Part shown: piece by piece, positions 14,100 to 15,526 of the stretch
How the letters are laid out: each line of letters begins with the position of its first letter
How positions within the stretch are numbered: position 1 is the stretch's first letter
NCBI GenBank assembly: GCA_902497095.1
Contig: CABVDD010000045.1
Location: 1 to 15,526, forward strand
Direction: 5' to 3'
Source: an uncultured Faecalicoccus sp.
GTDB taxonomy: Bacteria; Bacillota_I; Bacilli_A; Erysipelotrichales; Erysipelotrichaceae
Length of the DNA: 15,526 nt
Position numbers and translations under genes: made by a program
Notes under the pieces: model-generated
What the model saw: only the letters and a program-made list of their open reading frames with translations
Database searches by the model: none
Told to the model about the DNA's origin: nothing

Positions 14100-14456
14100 C
14101 TATTGTAAAGCAGCCTTAGCTTCTTCACAAAGTTTGGCAAATCCTTGAGCATCGTGGATTGCCATTTCTGATAACATTTTACGGTTAATTTGGATATTAG
14201 CCAATTTCAATCCATGCATTAAACGAGAATATGAAAGATCATTCATACGTGCAGCTGCATTGATACGAGTGATCCACAATTTACGCATATTTCCTTTTAA
14301 TTTACGACGGTCATTATATGCGTATTTGAATGAATGCATTACCTGCTCATTTGCAGTTTTATATAATGTGTGTTTTGAACCAAAATATCCCTTAGCTAGC
14401 TTTAAAACTCTTTTTCTTCTAGCGCGTGATACAGTTCCGCCTTTTACTCTTGCCAT
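14100..14456 (-). CDS. rplT: 50S ribosomal protein L20
   Basis: A 118-residue protein that binds 23S rRNA early in 50S assembly. It has the basic N-terminus MARVKGGTVSRARRKRVLKLAKGYFG and the core MRKLWITRINAAARMNDLSYSRLMHGL. Length is standard. The ATG follows GGGAGG by about 8 bases and lies 13 bases after the rpmI stop codon. In Bacillota L20 represses its own operon by binding the infC leader; the leader here (see the attenuator at 15240) makes that likely. Confidence 0.99.
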   Translation of the reverse strand: MARVKGGTVSRARRKRVLKLAKGYFGSKHTLYKTANEQVMHSFKYAYNDRRKLKGNMRKLWITRINAAARMNDLSYSRLMHGLKLANIQINRKMLSEMAIHDAQGFAKLCEEAKAALQ

Positions 14457-14469
14457 TCTTTATTCCTCC

Positions 14470-14664
14470 CTATTTCACTAACATTTCCTTGATACGTTTG
14501 TAGTCAGTAGCATGTACCGTAGATGATTTAGCTAAATGACGACGTTGTTTCTTTGTTTTTCCATGGAAACGGTGAGAAGTGTAAGCATGAGATCTCTTCA
14601 GTTTCCCTGAACCTGTTTTCTTAACACGTTTTGCCAATCCTCTGTGGCTCTTCATTTTAGGCAT
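14470..14664 (-). CDS. rpmI: 50S ribosomal protein L35
   Basis: A 64-residue basic ribosomal protein with the family opening MPKMKSHRGLAKRVKKTGSGK and the HRFHGKTKKQRRHL core. The ATG has AAGGAGG 8 bases upstream and lies 13 bases after the infC stop codon. It is the middle gene of the conserved infC-rpmI-rplT operon. Confidence 0.99.
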   Translation of the reverse strand: MPKMKSHRGLAKRVKKTGSGKLKRSHAYTSHRFHGKTKKQRRHLAKSSTVHATDYKRIKEMLVK

Positions 14665-14677
14665 AGTTTTATCCTCC

Positions 14678-15217
14678 TTATTTTTTCTTAGGTGCTAACA
14701 CCGTTGACATCGTATTTCCTTCTAAAGAAGGTTTCTTTTCTACGACTGCAATTTCACTCATCTTATCTAAGAAATCATTCATAATTTCTTTTCCAACTTC
14801 TTGACGAGTAATCAATCGTCCGCGGAATCGCATATCAATTTTGACTTTCATTCCCGCCCCGATCCATTTCTGAGCATGTTTTAACTTCGTATCAAAATCA
14901 TGGGTATCAATGATGGGTGACAGACGCAAAGACTTGATTTCCACAACATGTTGTTTACGTTTTGCTTCTTTCGCCTTTTTCTGTTGTTCAAAATGATAAC
15001 GTCCATAATCTAAAACTTTACAAACGGCTGGTCTTGCCTTGGGAGCTACACACAATAAATCAAGATTTTGATTGTATGCAATGTCCAATGCCTCTTTTCT
15101 TGACATAACACCCAATTGATCTCCATTGGCATTGATGACCAGAACTTCTTTGAATGGGATCTTTTCGTTAAACAAATCATCGTTTACGTTATTTGGGGCA
15201 ACTTTTCTGTTATTGAT
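14678..15217 (-). CDS. infC: Translation initiation factor IF-3
   Basis: IF3 keeps 30S subunits free and proofreads start codons. The N-domain includes NDDLFNEKIPFKEVLVINANGDQLG; the linker is GRYHFEQQKKAKEAKRKQ; the C-domain includes EIKSLRLSPIIDTHDFDTKL and MRFRGRLITRQEVG. The start is unusual. No ATG exists near the 5' end. A GTG at 15226 opens the frame, but it forms part of the only good ribosome binding site (AGGTAGGTG, 15224-15232). That site is 6 bases before an ATC codon at 15215-15217, giving a product beginning with NNRKVAPNN. infC is known to use AUU in many bacteria and AUC in Myxococcus, as part of IF3 autoregulation, so I favour AUC (179 residues) over GTG (182 residues). First gene of the operon. 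Confidence 0.95.
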   Translation of the reverse strand: MNNRKVAPNNVNDDLFNEKIPFKEVLVINANGDQLGVMSRKEALDIAYNQNLDLLCVAPKARPAVCKVLDYGRYHFEQQKKAKEAKRKQHVVEIKSLRLSPIIDTHDFDTKLKHAQKWIGAGMKVKIDMRFRGRLITRQEVGKEIMNDFLDKMSEIAVVEKKPSLEGNTMSTVLAPKKK

Positions 15218-15239
15218 ATTCGACACCTACCTTTTCCAT

Positions 15240-15265
15240 AAAAAAATGGGTACGCACTGTACCCA
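15240..15265 (-). terminator. Leader attenuator of the infC operon (L20-leader type)
   Basis: TGGGTAC / GTACCCA, 7-bp stem, 5-nt loop, seven T, located inside the 5' leader and ending 14 bases before the GTG (23 before the ATC). An upstream GTACCC (15331-15336) can pair with the GGGTAC arm, giving a competing antiterminator. A small GTCAA/TTGAC stem lies between. This is the layout of Bacillota L20 leaders. Confidence 0.75.
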
Positions 15266-15364
15266 CATTAAAAGTCAAATTCATTTCTGAACTGGCTGTT
15301 GACCTATGTACACAATACATCAGGTGAGAAGGGTACTTCTAGCTTTCCATTTCTTTGCTTGTAT

Positions 15365-15393
15365 ATAATATCAAATCTATCTTTGTCTGTAAA
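15365..15393 (-). promoter_or_regulatory. Promoter of infC-rpmI-rplT
   Basis: Minus strand TTTACA (15388-15393), 17-bp spacer, TATTAT (15365-15370) preceded by TGA, an extended -10. The predicted start at about 15358 gives a leader of about 135-140 bases. Confidence 0.75.
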
Positions 15394-15409
15394 GAAAAAA
15401 TCAATTTTT

Positions 15410-15458
15410 TGTCGCCATTAAGGAAAAATGTCACCCTTCGTTAAGCGAAAATGTCACC
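15410..15458. repeat. Three short direct repeats TGTCRCC, insertion-element-like terminus
   Basis: TGTCGCC (15410-15416), TGTCACC (15429-15435) and TGTCACC (15452-15458); the last two are embedded in AAAATGTCACC. Spacing is 19 and 23 bases, about two helical turns. Tandem short sites ahead of a gene are typical of transposase-binding ends; this reading is inference, since only one end is in the window. Confidence 0.45.
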
Positions 15459-15475
15459 TGTAATAATCAAACAGA

Positions 15476-15481
15476 TATAAT
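15476..15481 (+). promoter_or_regulatory. Possible -10 of the right-edge gene
   Basis: A perfect TATAAT about 30 bases before the ATG at 15511. No acceptable -35 lies 16-18 bases upstream; that position is taken by the third TGTCACC repeat. Confidence 0.4.
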
Positions 15482-15510
15482 CTTCTTTATCTTGGAATAA
15501 AGGAGGTTCT

Positions 15511-15526
15511 ATGAAAAAAGACAAAC
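15511..15526 (+). CDS. Start of an unidentified gene cut by the window edge (transposase?)
   Basis: ATG followed by codons for Lys, Lys, Asp and Lys, preceded by a strong AAAGGAGG (15499-15506) with 4 bases of spacing. Five codons are too few to identify the product. The repeats just upstream suggest an insertion-element gene. Confidence 0.5.

Noticed and set aside
1..15526. CRISPR arrays, tRNA or rRNA genes, toxin-antitoxin pairs and phage genes
   Set aside because: No regularly spaced repeats, cloverleaf sequences or matching proteins were seen on either strand.

Overview
The window is AT-rich bacterial DNA with strong AAGGAGG-type ribosome binding sites, many intrinsic terminators and a classical infC-rpmI-rplT operon. 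This points to a low-GC Bacillota. The protein set (two FeoA proteins with FeoB and a FeoB-associated Cys-rich peptide, a flavodoxin/DUF3793 pair, DUF2812, C_GCAxxG_C_C) fits a gut-type anaerobe, possibly of the Erysipelotrichia. That placement is inference; no marker here fixes the genus.

Layout from left to right. 1-1763 (minus): the 5' part of a TRAM-less rRNA uracil-C5 methyltransferase gene, overlapped by a HAD hydrolase gene. 1839-3856 (minus): htpG with its terminator and a promoter bracketed by two CIRCE-like operators. 3872-4476 (minus): a GNAT acetyltransferase. 4556-6311 (plus): a C_GCAxxG_C_C redox-type protein and an M48/Ste24-like membrane protease, ending in a bidirectional terminator. 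6315-7685 (minus): a DUF2812 membrane protein with a long Glu-rich N-terminal arm. 7818-10806 (minus): the Feo ferrous iron uptake operon feoA-feoA-feoB-Cys-rich peptide. 10853-11274 (minus): a DtxR-family metalloregulator. 11293-11722 (minus): a promoter, a run of hairpins and a terminator, best read as an undescribed non-coding RNA. 11774-12745 (minus): an NrdI-like flavodoxin translationally coupled to DUF3793. 12763-13862 (minus): the decayed 3' part of a coiled-coil surface protein gene. 14064-15393 (minus): rplT, rpmI and infC with an attenuator-type leader. 15410-15526 (plus): short repeats and the first codons of a gene, resembling the left end of an insertion element.

The most coherent system is metal homeostasis at 7.8-12.75 kb. 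Three minus-strand promoters (feo, the intergenic RNA, the flavodoxin) share one design: a TTGAC(T/A) -35, a 17-bp spacer, a TAARCT -10, and a 16-bp box RTTAG-N6-CTWAC laid over the -10 in exactly the same register. The feo and flavodoxin promoters add a second box 22-23 bp downstream. The DtxR-type protein encoded between them is the obvious candidate repressor. The inferred picture is a local iron-starvation regulon: Fe2+ uptake, a flavodoxin/DUF3793 pair that could spare iron proteins, and a roughly 395-nt structured RNA that could act as an iron-responsive regulatory RNA or as an attenuated leader of the regulator gene.
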